From: Plotosus lineatus
Lineage: Eukaryota > Chordata > Actinopteri > Siluriformes > Plotosidae
DNA: 64,000 bases
Reading direction: 5' to 3'
Assembly: GCA_024760905.1 (NCBI GenBank)
Contig: CM045731.1
Span: forward strand, 48,146,001-48,210,000
Part shown: piece by piece, positions 50,580-62,738 of the stretch
Layout: every line of letters begins with the position of its first letter
How positions within the stretch are numbered: position 1 is the stretch's first letter
Notes under the pieces: model-generated
What the model was told of the DNA's origin: nothing
Seen by the model: the letters and a program-made list of their open reading frames with translations, nothing else
The model's database searches: none
Translations under genes and position numbers: made by a program

Positions 50580-50816
50580 ATTTTTTACTCCGGCTTCCTC
50601 TGACAGTCCAAAGACATGTAGATTAGACTTATTGGCTTTTCAAACTGCCTATAGATGTGGATGTGAGTGTGAATGGTTGTGTGTTGGCTCTGTGATGCCC
50701 TGGCAAGCTCTTCAAGGTGTATCCACACTTGGCCCAGTCTCAGCTGGTATAAGTACAGCCTTCCCACAACCCTAGTAATAGGCATGAGCGGTTCAGCAAA
50801 TGAATGAGAATGAGAG
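50580..50816 (+). mobile_element. V-SINE-like element, 5' truncated
   Basis: TGACAGTCCAAAGACATGTA, GTGAGTGTGAATGGTTGTGT, then a tail with GCGGTTCAGCAAATGAATGA. Confidence 0.75.
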
Positions 50817-50977
50817 CGTATTGTTGCAGGAAATATGGGGTTGCAATATGCAGATTAAAAAAAGTTTAATGTAGAAATGCAGGTAAAAACATACAAAGCA
50901 CAGTTTAATTGCATAAACAGGAAACAGGCAGGGGTCAGATGATCAGGCATAAAATTACAGCTGATAAAATCGAAGCC

Positions 50978-51307
50978 GGGGCAGTGGTGGCCTGGTGGTA
51001 TAGAGCTCTGGATTACTGATCCCAAGGTTGGAGGTTCGAGTCCCACTCTCCACAAGGTTGTCACTGCCCCCCCAGTGCACTTAACTGGGTTATCCAAGGC
51101 TGGCCATGTCTCTCACTGTCTATGGTAAGATGCATGTAAAAGAACCATTGCTGAGTTTCGTAAAGAGTAGCTGCAAGGCTGTCGGCGTGTTTTTTTCGCC
51201 CTGCGATGGCCTGGCGAGCTGTCCAGGGTGTACTCTGCCCTTGCCTGGAGTCGGCTGGGATCGGCGCCAGCCTGCCTGCGACCCTAATTAGGATTAAGTG
51301 GTTCCAG
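50978..51307 (+). mobile_element. SINE-L with perfect 12-bp duplication
   Basis: GGGGCAGTGGTGGCCTGGTG head, box B GGTTCGAGTCCCACTCTCC, common body, tail CGACCCTAATTAGGATTAAG. AAAATCGAAGCC at 50966-50977 and 51308-51319. Confidence 0.9.
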
Positions 51308-51319
51308 AAAATCGAAGCC

Positions 51320-52505
51320 ATGAGGACGGTGGATATCACACACAGAAACACGGTGGCAGAAACTAGGTAGGTTATAAAACATTAATAAAGAGACATAACA
51401 GGTCATACATAAGTTAGCAATCAATAAACACGAGACTTGGCAATGACTGACAATAAATGATATTGAGCAATACTCTGCAGAATCTATTCAGGATGATGCT
51501 GTTCAGTAACTGCGGCAGTGGATGGACAAATCCGCCAGCATCCGTCTGTACCACCTACATGGCCGGATGCATGGCAGTAATGTGATAATAAAACAGAGTT
51601 CTGTTTTAAAAGAACTGAAAAGTCAAGTTTCTGGGTGTATTAAGTTCAAGTGTTATCTCTTGGAAATAAAATCAGTTCATATCTTTTTAAAATCATTTGC
51701 TTAGTCCTGTACGTGAGCCCCTGCACTGGATGCCATGATATTAGTGAATCTTTTCTCTTTCACTTGAAATTGTATCCTTACTTCTGTTTCTTAACATTAA
51801 TCTCAGACTTTTGTTATTTCTACCAATCGGTGTTGTACTGTTCCAAGCATGCACAGAATTGTTGCTCCAGTTATAAGATTGATCTGTCTGTTTGTTACCA
51901 TGATAACTTGAAAATTAATAGATGTGTTTCTAGGAAACCAAGTGCAAACAAAGAAGCAATTAATTTTTTTTGTGTGTGATCTAGATACAGCGGGGATTTT
52001 AAGTCTTTTAACATTGCGAGATAGCTGCTGGAAGAAGGCTGCATGATTATGGCATGACCTATGATGGCAGCACCTTACTTCTAGCCAGCACAATGTAATT
52101 GTTCTTTTAAACTTTGTTGCAGATTCTTTTCCAAATGTTCTTCCCATACCAAATCTCCTGCTTCACATCAAAACCTGACTGCATCATCTGATGACCTGGA
52201 TCATCGGGAATAACACACACAGTACACAATACACTAACAGTTGCTTCAATGCAATCTGTGACATGAATAAAAGCAAACTAGTGCCTCGAGAACGGATAAA
52301 TCCACCCCATCTTCAAACGATGCTGAACACGGTCATTTCAGCCCAGATACTGCATTACCAGCTGCTTTGAGGTCAGAGATATCCTTATTTGAATTTCAAC
52401 TGGACATCAGAATCGCTCTCTTTGAAGTACTGCATAAAGAATTTCAGTCTCTCCAACACAGTCAGGAATTTCAGCAATAAAAAATAGACATGCTCACCGA
52501 AGTAA
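51320..52505. other. intergenic stretch without recognised features
   Basis: More than 1 kb without assignable repeats; open frames here show no domain. Confidence 0.4.
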
Positions 52506-52514
52506 ACATTGTAC

Positions 52515-52525
52515 AACTACATACA

Positions 52526-52567
<42 letters not shown>

Positions 52568-52595
52568 TATATATATATACATTATAAATATATAT

Positions 52596-52689
<94 letters not shown>

Positions 52690-52690
52690 C
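52515..52690. repeat. compound (CATA)/(CA)/(TA)n microsatellite
   Basis: Two CA tracts and a long TA tract. Confidence 0.93.
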
Positions 52691-52702
52691 ATACATATAT
52701 TT

Positions 52703-52825
52703 TCATTCATTCATTCTCTGAACCACTTAATCCTAATTAGGGTCACGGAAGGCTGGCGTCTATCTCAGCTGACACTGGGCAAGGGCAGGGTACACACCCT
52801 GGACAGCTCACCAGGCCATTGAAGG
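52703..52825 (-). mobile_element. V-SINE-like or SINE-L 3' tail fragment
   Basis: CACTTAATCCTAATTAGGGT, ACACTGGGCAAGGGCAGGGT, then cut by (CT)n at 52826. Too short to say which family. Confidence 0.65.
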
Positions 52826-52826
52826 G

Positions 52827-52875
<49 letters not shown>
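52826..52875. repeat. (CT)n(TA)n microsatellite
   Basis: Left-hand simple repeat flanking a SINE-R. Confidence 0.9.
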
Positions 52876-54835
<1,960 letters not shown>

Positions 54836-55180
54836 AGAGATTTCCTTTCAGCTTTCTCCCTTTTTCAGGAGTCGCCACAGCAAATGATTCGCACATTTGA
54901 TTTGTCATAGGTTTTTACGTCTGATGCCCTTCCTGACACAACCCTTTAGCAAGGGACAGAAACACGCTGACCGCTATGCAGCTACTCTTTACAAAAATAA
55001 GCAATGGTTCTTTTACATCAACCTCTCACCATAGACAGTGAGAGACATGGCCTGCCTTTGATAACCCAGTTAGCTGCACTGGGGGGGGACGGTGACTACC
55101 TTGTGGAGAGTGGGACTCGAACCCCCAACCTTAGGATCAGCGATCCAGCACCCTATACCACCAGGCCACCACTGCACCAC
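54836..55180 (-). mobile_element. SINE-R, complete
   Basis: Tail TTTCCTTTCAGCTTTCTCCC, RTE-type half, common body, tRNA-like head. TCAGAGA is present on both sides (about 54824 and 55187), a possible short duplication. Confidence 0.84.
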
Positions 55181-55199
55181 TACAAGTCAGAGAATGAAG

Positions 55200-55287
<88 letters not shown>
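55200..55287. repeat. (AAT)n microsatellite
   Basis: About 29 AAT units. Confidence 0.95.
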
Positions 55288-55288
<1 letters not shown>

Positions 55289-55412
55289 GGTGTCACACAG
55301 TGGTTCGCACGTCCACCTTACAGCAAAAAGACCTGGATTCGATTCTCTGGAGTTTCTGTGTGGCGTTTGCATGTTTTCACCATTATTGCTTGGCTTTCCC
55401 TCAGGTACTCTG

Positions 55413-55436
55413 AAAAAAAAAAAAAAAAAAAAAAAA
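55413..55436 (+). repeat. poly(A) run at the 5' junction of LINE copy E
   Basis: 24 A immediately upstream of the truncated LINE; not present in the V-SINE unit or at this LINE position in other copies. Confidence 0.85.
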
Positions 55437-55884
55437 GTGTACAAGACGGTGTTGAGGCCAACAATGTTGTATGGGTTAGAGACAGTGGCCCTGGGGAAAA
55501 GACAAGAGACAGAGTTGGAGGTAGCAGAGATGAAAATGTTGAGGTTCTCTTTGGGAGTAATGAGGATGGATAGGATCAGGAATGAGCACATCAGAGGGAC
55601 AGCACATGTAAGACGTTTTGGAGACAAAGTCAGAGAGGCTAGATTGAGATGGTTTGGACATGTACAGAGGAGGGATAGTGAGTATATTGGTAATAGGATG
55701 CTGAGGCTGGAACTACCAGGCAAAAGGCCTAGAGGAAGACCAAAGAGATGATTCATGGATGTGGTGAAGGAGGACATGAAGGTCGTTGGTGTAAGAGAAG
55801 AAGATGCAAAGGATAGGGTGAGATGGAGGCAGATGATTCGCTGTGGCGACCCCTGAAGGGAAAAGCCGAAAGGAAAAGAAGAAG
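55437..55884 (+). mobile_element. RTE-like LINE, copy E, 5' truncated
   Basis: Encodes only the C-terminus ([45 protein letters not shown]) and the 3' end AAAAGCCGAAAGGAAAAGAA. ACTCTG at 55407-55412 and 55885-55890 is the minimal duplication. Confidence 0.88.
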
Positions 55885-56098
55885 ACTCTGGTTTCCTCCC
55901 ACAGTCCACTAACATGCACAGTAGGCAAACTGGCTGTTCCAAATCGCCCCTTGGTGTAATTGCGAATGTGAGTGGTTGTGTGGATCTCTGTTGGCCCTGC
56001 AAGTGTTTGGATGTACCCCATTTTCAACCAGAGTCAGCTGAGATGTGCATCAGCCTCAATGTGACCCTAATCAGGATTAAGTGGCTGAGAAAATGAAT

Positions 56099-56511
56099 GA
56101 ATGGATAATATTACTACAAATAAGGGATGTAAAATCTTGGGACTCAAACACAGGACCATCTTGCTATGCTGCCCTACTTGCCACTGTGCGGCGCTACCAC
56201 TATACTACACATTCAAAATGTCACTTTGAAAAGTAACTCAGATAAACTACCATAAAATTAAGTAAAAATAAATAAAGTTGCTACTTTTGTTTACTGTCTG
56301 CTTTTATTTTCTTCCTGTCTGCCTTGCACAGTTTTTTTTTCATCGCCCCCGACGATACGACTACTGAATGCATGAGTCAACTCATCAACGAGAAAGCAGA
56401 CAAAAGTACTTTTTAGTCTAAAAATATTGATGCAGCCCCCAATACATTCAAAGTTTTGAATGTAACAGGTGTGAATGTGGCCCTGACTGATAAAAAATGC
56501 CACATATATTC
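56099..56511. other. intergenic stretch without recognised features
   Basis: Nothing assignable, except CTCAAACACAGGACCATCTT near 56143, which may be a tRNA-like SINE scrap. Confidence 0.4.
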
Positions 56512-56765
56512 ATTCATTGTATTTTTCAAACTGCTTAATCCTAATAGGGTCATGGGGAGGCTAGAGCCTATCTCAGCTGATGCTGAATGTAGACAGGGTC
56601 CATCATAGAGACAGCACACATGCAACCATTCACACTTGGGCACTTTTGAAAAGCTAATTTTACAAGTCTATATATCTTTGGATTGCTGGACAAAGCCAGA
56701 GAACCCAGAGAAAACCCATGCAAGCACAAAGGAAGCATGCAAACGCCACACCGAAATGCCCTTTG
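56512..56765 (-). mobile_element. V-SINE-like element
   Basis: CTTAATCCTAATAGGGTCAT tail, TATATATCTTTGGATTGCTG centre, head truncated near 56765. Confidence 0.72.
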
Positions 56766-56804
56766 GTACCAAGTTCATATTTTATGTATTGAAGGTTTAA
56801 AATG

Positions 56805-57475
56805 AGCAGCATGGTAGCGTAGTGGTTAGCACATTCGCCTCACACGTAGGACCTGGGTTCGAGTCCTGGGCTTGGGCATATACGTACCTTTTGACCACAC
56901 TACTGTGGGTTTCCTGTGGGTACTCTGGTTTCCTACCACATTCTGAAGACTTGTACTTGTGGCTGGTTGGCTGTTCCAAATTGCCCTTTGTTGTGACCGT
57001 AAATGGTTGTGTATGTGTTGGCCATGTATTGGTTCATCATTCAGTTCATTTTCTGGAACCACTTAATCCTAATTTGGGTCACGGGGAGGCTGGTGCCCAT
57101 CCCAGCCAACTTTGGGCGAGGGCAGAGCACACCCTGGACAGCTCGCCAGGCCATCGCAGGGCGGAAACACGCCGACTCCTATGCAGCCTACTCTTTATGA
57201 AAGTCAGCAATGGTTCTTTTACATGCCTCACACCATAGACAGTGGGAGACATGGCCGGCCTTTGATAACCCAGGTTAGCTGCACTGGAGGGGACAGTGAC
57301 AACCTTGTGGAGAGTGGGACTCGAACCCCCAACCTTAGGATCAGTGATCCAACGCCCTATACCACAAGCCCACCACTGCCCCATGTATTGGTCTGGCGCG
57401 CAGTTTAGGGTTGTCCCCTGCCTTCATTGATATTGGCTCCAGCCTCCAGTCCCTAATAAAATTAAGCAACTTAAC
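56805..57475 (+). mobile_element. V-SINE-like element split by a SINE-L
   Basis: Left arm 56805-57033 with GGTTCGAGTCCTGGGCTTGG (box B region) and AATTGCCCTTTGTTGTGACC. Right arm 57393-57475 ends in the diverged tail. Confidence 0.8.
57034..57380 (-). mobile_element. SINE-L in a V-SINE-like element, perfect 12-bp duplication
   Basis: CCATGTATTGGT at 57022-57033 and 57381-57392. Complete unit from GGAACCACTTAATCCTAATT to GCCCACCACTGCC. Confidence 0.92.
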
Positions 57476-57569
57476 AATTGCAGTGTGAACAAGAATTATT
57501 TTAAAACCCTTTAGTATTTAAGTTGTGATGCGTTTCCGGTTGTATTTATTCTTTGTTGTTATTATTTTT

Positions 57570-58212
57570 TGATATACTGTATTAATGCAATAAGGGAAGT
57601 TATTTCCTCTGCATTTAACCCATCCAACGTCATCACACACACACACACACACACACCCTTGGAGTAGTGGGCTGCCACACACATTGGGGACACCCGAAAC
57701 GCAGTTGGGAATTAGTTGCCTTGTTCAAGGGCACGTCAGCCATTTACGTGGAGGAAGGGACTGTGCTGCTCACAACTCCACTGCCACACATTTTTGCTGC
57801 TGGTACAGGAATCAATGTGGGGCCGGTGGTGTAGTGGTTAGGGTGCTGTGCTTGTGATCGGGAGGTTGTGAGTTCGAATCCCATTGAGACCCTCACTGTG
57901 CTAATACCCCTGGGCAAGGTCTCAACCACAAGTGTGCCTCTGTTCACCCAGCAGTATAAATGGGTCCCAGTAAAATATACTGGGAAGGTAACCTGTGATG
58001 GACTAGTGTCCCATCCAGGAAAAGTTGAACTCCTGGTTGCTTCATGTGACAGAAACTGTGGATAAGCACTGGCCTGATGAGCTGCTAGGCTCAGGTTTAA
58101 AAACCCAACAGACTTTACCTTTTTTTTTTTTTTTTTTTTTTTTTTACAGGAATCAAGCCAGCAACCTTTCAGTCCCAAAGCCGCTCCTCTAACCATTAGG
58201 CTATGGCTGCCT
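57570..58212 (-). repeat. tRNA-like-ended fish repeat, split by a SINE-T
   Basis: The left arm (57570-57815) contains CCTCTGCATTTAACCCATCC and GCCTTGTTCAAGGGCACGTC. The right arm (58145-58212) has GAATCAAGCCAGCAACCTTT and TAACCATTAGGCTATGGCTG, a tRNA-like head in reverse. I know this arrangement from many teleosts but cannot name the class. Confidence 0.55.
57816..58144 (+). mobile_element. SINE-T with long T-tail and perfect 12-bp duplication
   Basis: Head GGTGTAGTGGTTAGGGTGCT, box B GAGTTCGAATCCC, body CACCCAGCAGTATAAATGGG, tail ACTTTACC followed by about 27 T. TACAGGAATCAA at 57804-57815 and 58145-58156. Confidence 0.92.
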
Positions 58213-59385
58213 TACAGGATGTTAAAGGTCAAACCAAGTTGTGCTATCATTTGCTCCACATCATCTCATCTGTTCTCTCAGTCTGGGCTCTGCTTGAAAT
58301 ACCGATACAAATGGATCATCTCAGGTTTCCCGTTCTGCCATGTTATTGAAGCCTTTCAGATTTAACATTTATTGTAGAAAGGAGGGATTTTCGTCTGCCA
58401 GACAGGGATGATGATTTGAGCATTATAAAACTCCTCCAGGGCTCCGCAGACATCCCAGAGACATATGCAATAAAAACATTAGATCAGTTTAATCAGTTCA
58501 GGTTTATTGTTTCACTGTACTGTGCACATCGCCTAAAAATCTAACTTTTCTTTTTCTGGCTTTTCTTTCTCACTTTGAATTACCAAACACATCTGTTTTA
58601 TTATCTCTGGCCTGTTCTTATATGTGCTGCAATGCTTATGTTCAATCAATTCAGTTGAAATACATACTGCTGTGGAGCATGTGAGCAATGAGCTGCCTAG
58701 ACTTCCATTATTCCAAAATATTTCGCCTTTTTTTTTTTTTTCTAGAAATCAAGGACACATCTGTCTGCCTCTTGATGTCTGCTTAAAATGTGAGACACAT
58801 AGAGCCCTGGCTCCCTCAAGTCACAAAGAAAAATCAATCTAAAGCATTGCTTATCTGCAAAGCTAATTTAAATGATGCGGAGGAACAAAAGCAGCCTGGT
58901 GAAGTCTTCATGTTTTCCAGAAACGTCTGTTCGGGTTTCAGCTGGCTCTGGCCACTGGTGCCCTCCCTCCTTCTTGGGCAGCTGTGTGCCCGCTGTTAGC
59001 TTGGCAGGCCCTGTTTGTCATCTCCAGCCCAGTAACTTGCATTGAAAGAGCTCTCCAAAAAAGTAACAGCCGATCTATATCGGCTTCCAACCGAGCAGTT
59101 CCTCCTGAGCTAGCAGTGTGTCCAGCAGCATTCTTTGTTATGGACTGGAGTGAGAGAGAGAGAGAGAGCTGCTTTCGGTAAATCTCCCCAAGACTTTTAA
59201 TCAAAGTAAACACCGGATCGCCAATAGATCCAGCAAATCCTTCACTAAAACCCATGGATTAGTTTGCTCAGTGAAAACCTTGCTCTCCAGTTTAGACTGA
59301 CATTCAAATGGTCTTTGGAACAACACGCCTTCTCTGATATGCTTCGGAGGCCAGGTCAGACTTCTTAGTCATACACAAAAGAGCA
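58213..59385. other. intergenic stretch without recognised features
   Basis: More than 1 kb with no assignable repeat. T-run at 58730-58742, short (GA)n at 59150-59168. Confidence 0.4.
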
Positions 59386-59416
59386 CAGACACACACACAC
59401 ACACACACACACACAC
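59386..59416. repeat. (AC)n microsatellite
   Basis: About 14 AC units. Confidence 0.9.
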
Positions 59417-59903
59417 CAGCAGACACATCAGTGGTGGCAAGTCTCAACACGTCAGCTCAGCATGGGCCCTTTTGAATTCAGTAATAAATTGGCAAACCCA
59501 GCCGAACACTTCTTGAGAGTCCTGTTCCATCACCTCTCCAAATTTCACCTGAAGAGGAGACAGAATAAATGTACAGTATATCTTATAGTGCATTGTGACC
59601 AATGTTCAGTACATTACCATACAACAATCATAGCATTCAGTTTCTCCAGGATTTCTTGGACTTTTCTGTGGTAGTTGTGGTCTAAAACGTCAAATTTATG
59701 CAGAGGAGTATGAAAAACAGTGTAATGCATGGTGTTTACTGGAATAAAATTGTAGATTATATGAAGAAAAAAAAAAATCATGATCGGGAGGTTGTGAGTT
59801 CGAATCCCACTGAGACCCTCACTGTGCTAAGACCCCTGGGCAAGGTCTCAACCACAAGTGTGCCTCTGTTCACCCAGCAGTATAAATGGGTACCAGTAAA
59901 AAT

Positions 59904-61410
59904 CTTCTTCTTCTTTTCCTTTCGGCTGTTCCCTTCAGGGGTCGCCACAGCAAATGATCTGCCTCCATCTCTCCCTATCCTCTGCATCTTCTACTCCTAC
60001 TCCAACGACTTTCATGTCCGCCTTCACTGCATCCATAAATCTTCTCTTTGGTCTTCCTCTGGGCCTTTTGCCTGGTAGTTCCAACCTCAGCATCCTACGA
60101 CCAATATACTCACTATCCCTCCTCTGTACATGTCCAAACCATCTCAATCTAGCCTCTCTGACTTTGTCTCCAAAACATCTAACTTGTGCTGTGCCTCTGA
60201 TGTACTCATTTCTGATCCTATCCATCCTCGTTACTCCCAAAGAGAACCTCAACATTTTCATCTCTGCTACCTCCAACTCTGACTCCTGTCTTTTCCCCAG
60301 GGCCACTGTCTCTAAACCATACAACATTGCTGGCCTCATCACCGTCTTGTACACTTTTCCCTTCATTCTTCCCGATACTCTCCTATCACACATCACACCG
60401 GACACTTTTCTCCATCCATTCCAACCTGCCTGCACGCGCTTCTTCACCTCTTTTCCACACTCTCCATTGCTCTGGATTGTTGAGCCTAAGTACTTAAAAT
60501 CCTCCACCTTCTTTATCTCTGCCCCCTGTAACCTCAAAGTTCCTCTTGGGTCCTTGTCGTTCACACACATGTATTCTGTCTTACTAAGACTAACCTTCAA
60601 TCCCCTCCTTTCCAGGGCATACCTCCACCTCTCTAGATTTTCCTCCACTTGGTCTCTGCTCTCACTACAGATCACAATGTCATCTGCAAACATCATAGTC
60701 CATGGAGATTCTTGTCTAACCTCATCTGTTAGCCTATCCATCACCATAGCAAACAAGAAGGGGCTGAGAGCTGACCCTTGATGTAGTCCCACCTCCACCT
60801 TGAACTCTTCTGTCACACCGACAGCACACCTCACCACTGTCTTACATCTATCATACATGTCCTGCACCACTCTAACATACTTCTCTGTCACTCCAGACTT
60901 CCTCATACAATACCACAGTTCTTCTCTCGGCACCCTGTCATATGCTTTCTCCAGATCCACAAAGGCACAATGCAGCTCCTTCTGACCTTCTCTGTACTTC
61001 TCTATTAACATCCTCAAAGCAAACACTGCATCTGTGGTGCTCTTTCTTGGCATGAAACCAAACTGTTGTTCACAAATGCTGACCTCTGCCCTTAGTCTTG
61101 CTTCCACTATTCTTTCCCATAGCTTCATTGTATGGCTCATCAACTTTATCCCTCTGTAGTTGCCACAACTCTGTACATCGCCCTTGTTCTTAAAAATGGG
61201 CACAAGCACACTTCTCCTCCATTCCTCTGGCATCTGCTCACTTTCTAAGACCTTGTTGAATATTCTTGTCAGAAAATCTACTGCTACCTCCCCTAGACAC
61301 TTCCATACCTCAACTGGTATGTCATCAGGGCCAACTGCCTTTCCACTCTTCATCCTCTTCAATGCCCTCCTCACTTCTCCCTTACTAATCTTTGCTACTT
61401 CCTGCTCCTC
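59904..61410 (-). mobile_element. RTE-like LINE, copy F, left half of a head-to-head composite
   Basis: Minus-strand LINE with its 3' tail at the left target duplication (ACCAGTAAAAAT, 59892-59903) and its 5'-truncated end fused near 61408-61412 to a plus-strand SINE-R. It carries an open RT frame. Confidence 0.92.
59935..61374 (-). CDS. LINE copy F reverse transcriptase, 5' truncated but open (479 codons)
   Basis: Uninterrupted frame with the whole RT and C-terminal region of the RTE-like LINE. Motifs in order: GKAVGPDDIPVEVWKCLG, FKNKGDVQSCGNYRGIKLMS, QQFGFMPRKSTTDAVFALRM, FVDLEKAYDRVPREELW, GLHQGSALSPFLFAMVMD, FADD at 60690-60679, [49 protein letters not shown], and the C-terminus WRQIICCGDP, whose codons overlap the terminal tail shared with SINE-R. 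The endonuclease and N-terminus are missing and the first Met is just an internal codon, so this is not a complete element. The lack of stops, against the broken copies A and D, implies a recent insertion. Confidence 0.88.
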   Translation of the reverse strand: MRRALKRMKSGKAVGPDDIPVEVWKCLGEVAVDFLTRIFNKVLESEQMPEEWRRSVLVPIFKNKGDVQSCGNYRGIKLMSHTMKLWERIVEARLRAEVSICEQQFGFMPRKSTTDAVFALRMLIEKYREGQKELHCAFVDLEKAYDRVPREELWYCMRKSGVTEKYVRVVQDMYDRCKTVVRCAVGVTEEFKVEVGLHQGSALSPFLFAMVMDRLTDEVRQESPWTMMFADDIVICSESRDQVEENLERWRYALERRGLKVSLSKTEYMCVNDKDPRGTLRLQGAEIKKVEDFKYLGSTIQSNGECGKEVKKRVQAGWNGWRKVSGVMCDRRVSGRMKGKVYKTVMRPAMLYGLETVALGKRQESELEVAEMKMLRFSLGVTRMDRIRNEYIRGTAQVRCFGDKVREARLRWFGHVQRRDSEYIGRRMLRLELPGKRPRGRPKRRFMDAVKADMKVVGVGVEDAEDRERWRQIICCGDP

Positions 61411-61689
61411 TCCACAAGGTTGTCACTGTCCCCCCAGTGCGGCTTACTGGGTTATCAAAGGCGGGCCATGTCTCTCACTGTCTATGGTGTGAGGCATGTA
61501 AAAGAACCATTGCTGACTTTCGTAAAGAGTAGGCTGAAAAGTCGTCAGCGTGTTTCTATCCCTTGCTAAAAGGGTTGTGACAGGAAGGGCATCCGACGTA
61601 AAAACCTCTGCCAAATTAAAAACGTGCGAATCAAAATGATTCGCTGTGGCGACTCCCGAGTAAAAGGGAAAAAGCCGAAAGGAAGACAG
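61411..61689 (+). mobile_element. SINE-R, right half of a head-to-head composite
   Basis: Begins in the SINE body at CTCCACAAGGTTGTCACTGT (tRNA-like head lost) and runs to the full RTE-type tail GATTCGCTGTGGCGACTCCC and AAAAAGCCGAAAGGAAGAC. The right target duplication ACCAGTAAAAAT follows at 61690-61701. Confidence 0.92.
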
Positions 61690-61849
61690 ACCAGTAAAAA
61701 TATACTGGGAAAATAACTAGCGTCCCATCCAGGGGGAGTTGAACTCCTGGTTGCTTCCCGCTATGGAAACCGGGGATAAGCACCGGCCTGATGAGCCACA
61801 AGGCTCGGGTGTAAAAAACCCAACAGGGTGGCAGGGAGACAGGCATACC

Positions 61850-62120
61850 TCAACAAATTTAGGGTGCAGTTGGGTTACATGATGAACAGCTTGCCATTTC
61901 ATTATAGAGTAAACACACACTCAATTTTCACCCTCACAATCACACAGGCATAAATAAACCAATGTATATATCTTTGGACTAGGGGAGGAAACTGGCTTTC
62001 CCTGAGGAGACACTGGAAAACATGCAAACTACACACAGAAACGTAGAAACAACTCTGGGATTCAAACCGAGGACCTGCTTGCTGTGAGGCAGATGTGCTA
62101 AATGCTACACTGCCGTGATG
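61850..62120 (-). mobile_element. V-SINE-like element
   Basis: GGGTGCAGTTGGGTTACATG tail, TATATCTTTGGACTAGGGGA centre, head GCTGTGAGGCAGATGTGCTA. The extreme 3' end is missing. Confidence 0.72.
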
Positions 62121-62260
62121 TCTACAAAAACATACACAAGGAAGTGATCTGGTGACGAAGGGGAGGTGGGACTATGATTGGCCGAATCAGTGAAAAAGTT
62201 GAGGTACGGTAATTGGTTAAAATTGAAAGGATTGGTTGAATTTGAGTGAATGGATTTGTT

Positions 62261-62738
62261 TGTGACACCCCGCATTCCTGGAGGGATGGATCAAATTCAT
62301 ATTTGTTATGGTCTGTGTTTGGGGAGACTTTGAATGTGGCGGCTCTTCTAACTCTGTTTCTCCACAGTACTGCAGGCTCCAGCGGAGGGGCTTGGCCGAC
62401 CTACATGTGCTAATTGCAGTGCGCACACTTGATCCCACTCCCTAATCTACTACGCTATAAAGACAAGCAGCGTGTTCACCTCGGTGCCAGAAGATTGTCT
62501 CGCATCATGTCTCTGCTTCCTTGTGTTCTCTCTGGCTCCTGGTTCCAGCTCCGCACTTTACCAGTTACCCGCGCGTTAGTTCCCAGTGCTGAATGTTTAT
62601 TGTGTTTCTCTTCGTCACCAGTCGTTACCATGCTTGCCTCCTGCTTGAGTGCTTCCCCTTTGAGTAATAAATCGACTCTGCGTCACCTCACACTGTCTCC
62701 TGCATTTCTGGGTCCGGATGAAAGTTCAGTACATAACA
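62261..62738 (+). mobile_element. probable solo LTR (Gypsy-like)
   Basis: 478 bp starting TGTGACACCCCGCATTCC and ending GTTCAGTACATAACA, the TG...CA form of LTRs. A TATAAAG box lies at 62456-62462 and AATAAA at 62666-62671, about 210 bp apart, fitting U3-R-U5. Flanking TTGTT and ATGTT could be a 5-bp duplication with one mismatch. No internal coding region or second LTR is present. The orientation is inferred from TATA and poly(A) signal order. Confidence 0.6.

Larger units (their letters stand above)
55289..56098 (+). mobile_element. V-SINE-like element split by a LINE fragment
   Basis: Left arm 55289-55412 (GTGTCACACAGTGGTTCGCA head to AGGTACTCTG). Right arm 55885-56098 (ACTCTGGTTTCCTCCCACAG to GGATTAAGTGGCTGAG). 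Confidence 0.82.
59779..61827 (+). mobile_element. SINE-T, 5' truncated, split by a LINE/SINE composite
   Basis: Left arm 59779-59903 (ATGATCGGGAGGTTGTGAGT to GGGTACCAGTAAAAAT). Right arm 61702-61827 (ATACTGGGAAAATAACTAGC to GTGTAAAAAACCCAACAG). The terminal ACTTTACCTT is missing. Confidence 0.87.

Noticed and set aside
55187..56002. 271-codon minus-strand open frame
   Set aside because: Antisense of LINE copy E joined to SINE and (AAT)n sequence.
59954..60781. 275-codon plus-strand open frame
   Set aside because: Antisense shadow of the LINE copy F reverse transcriptase.
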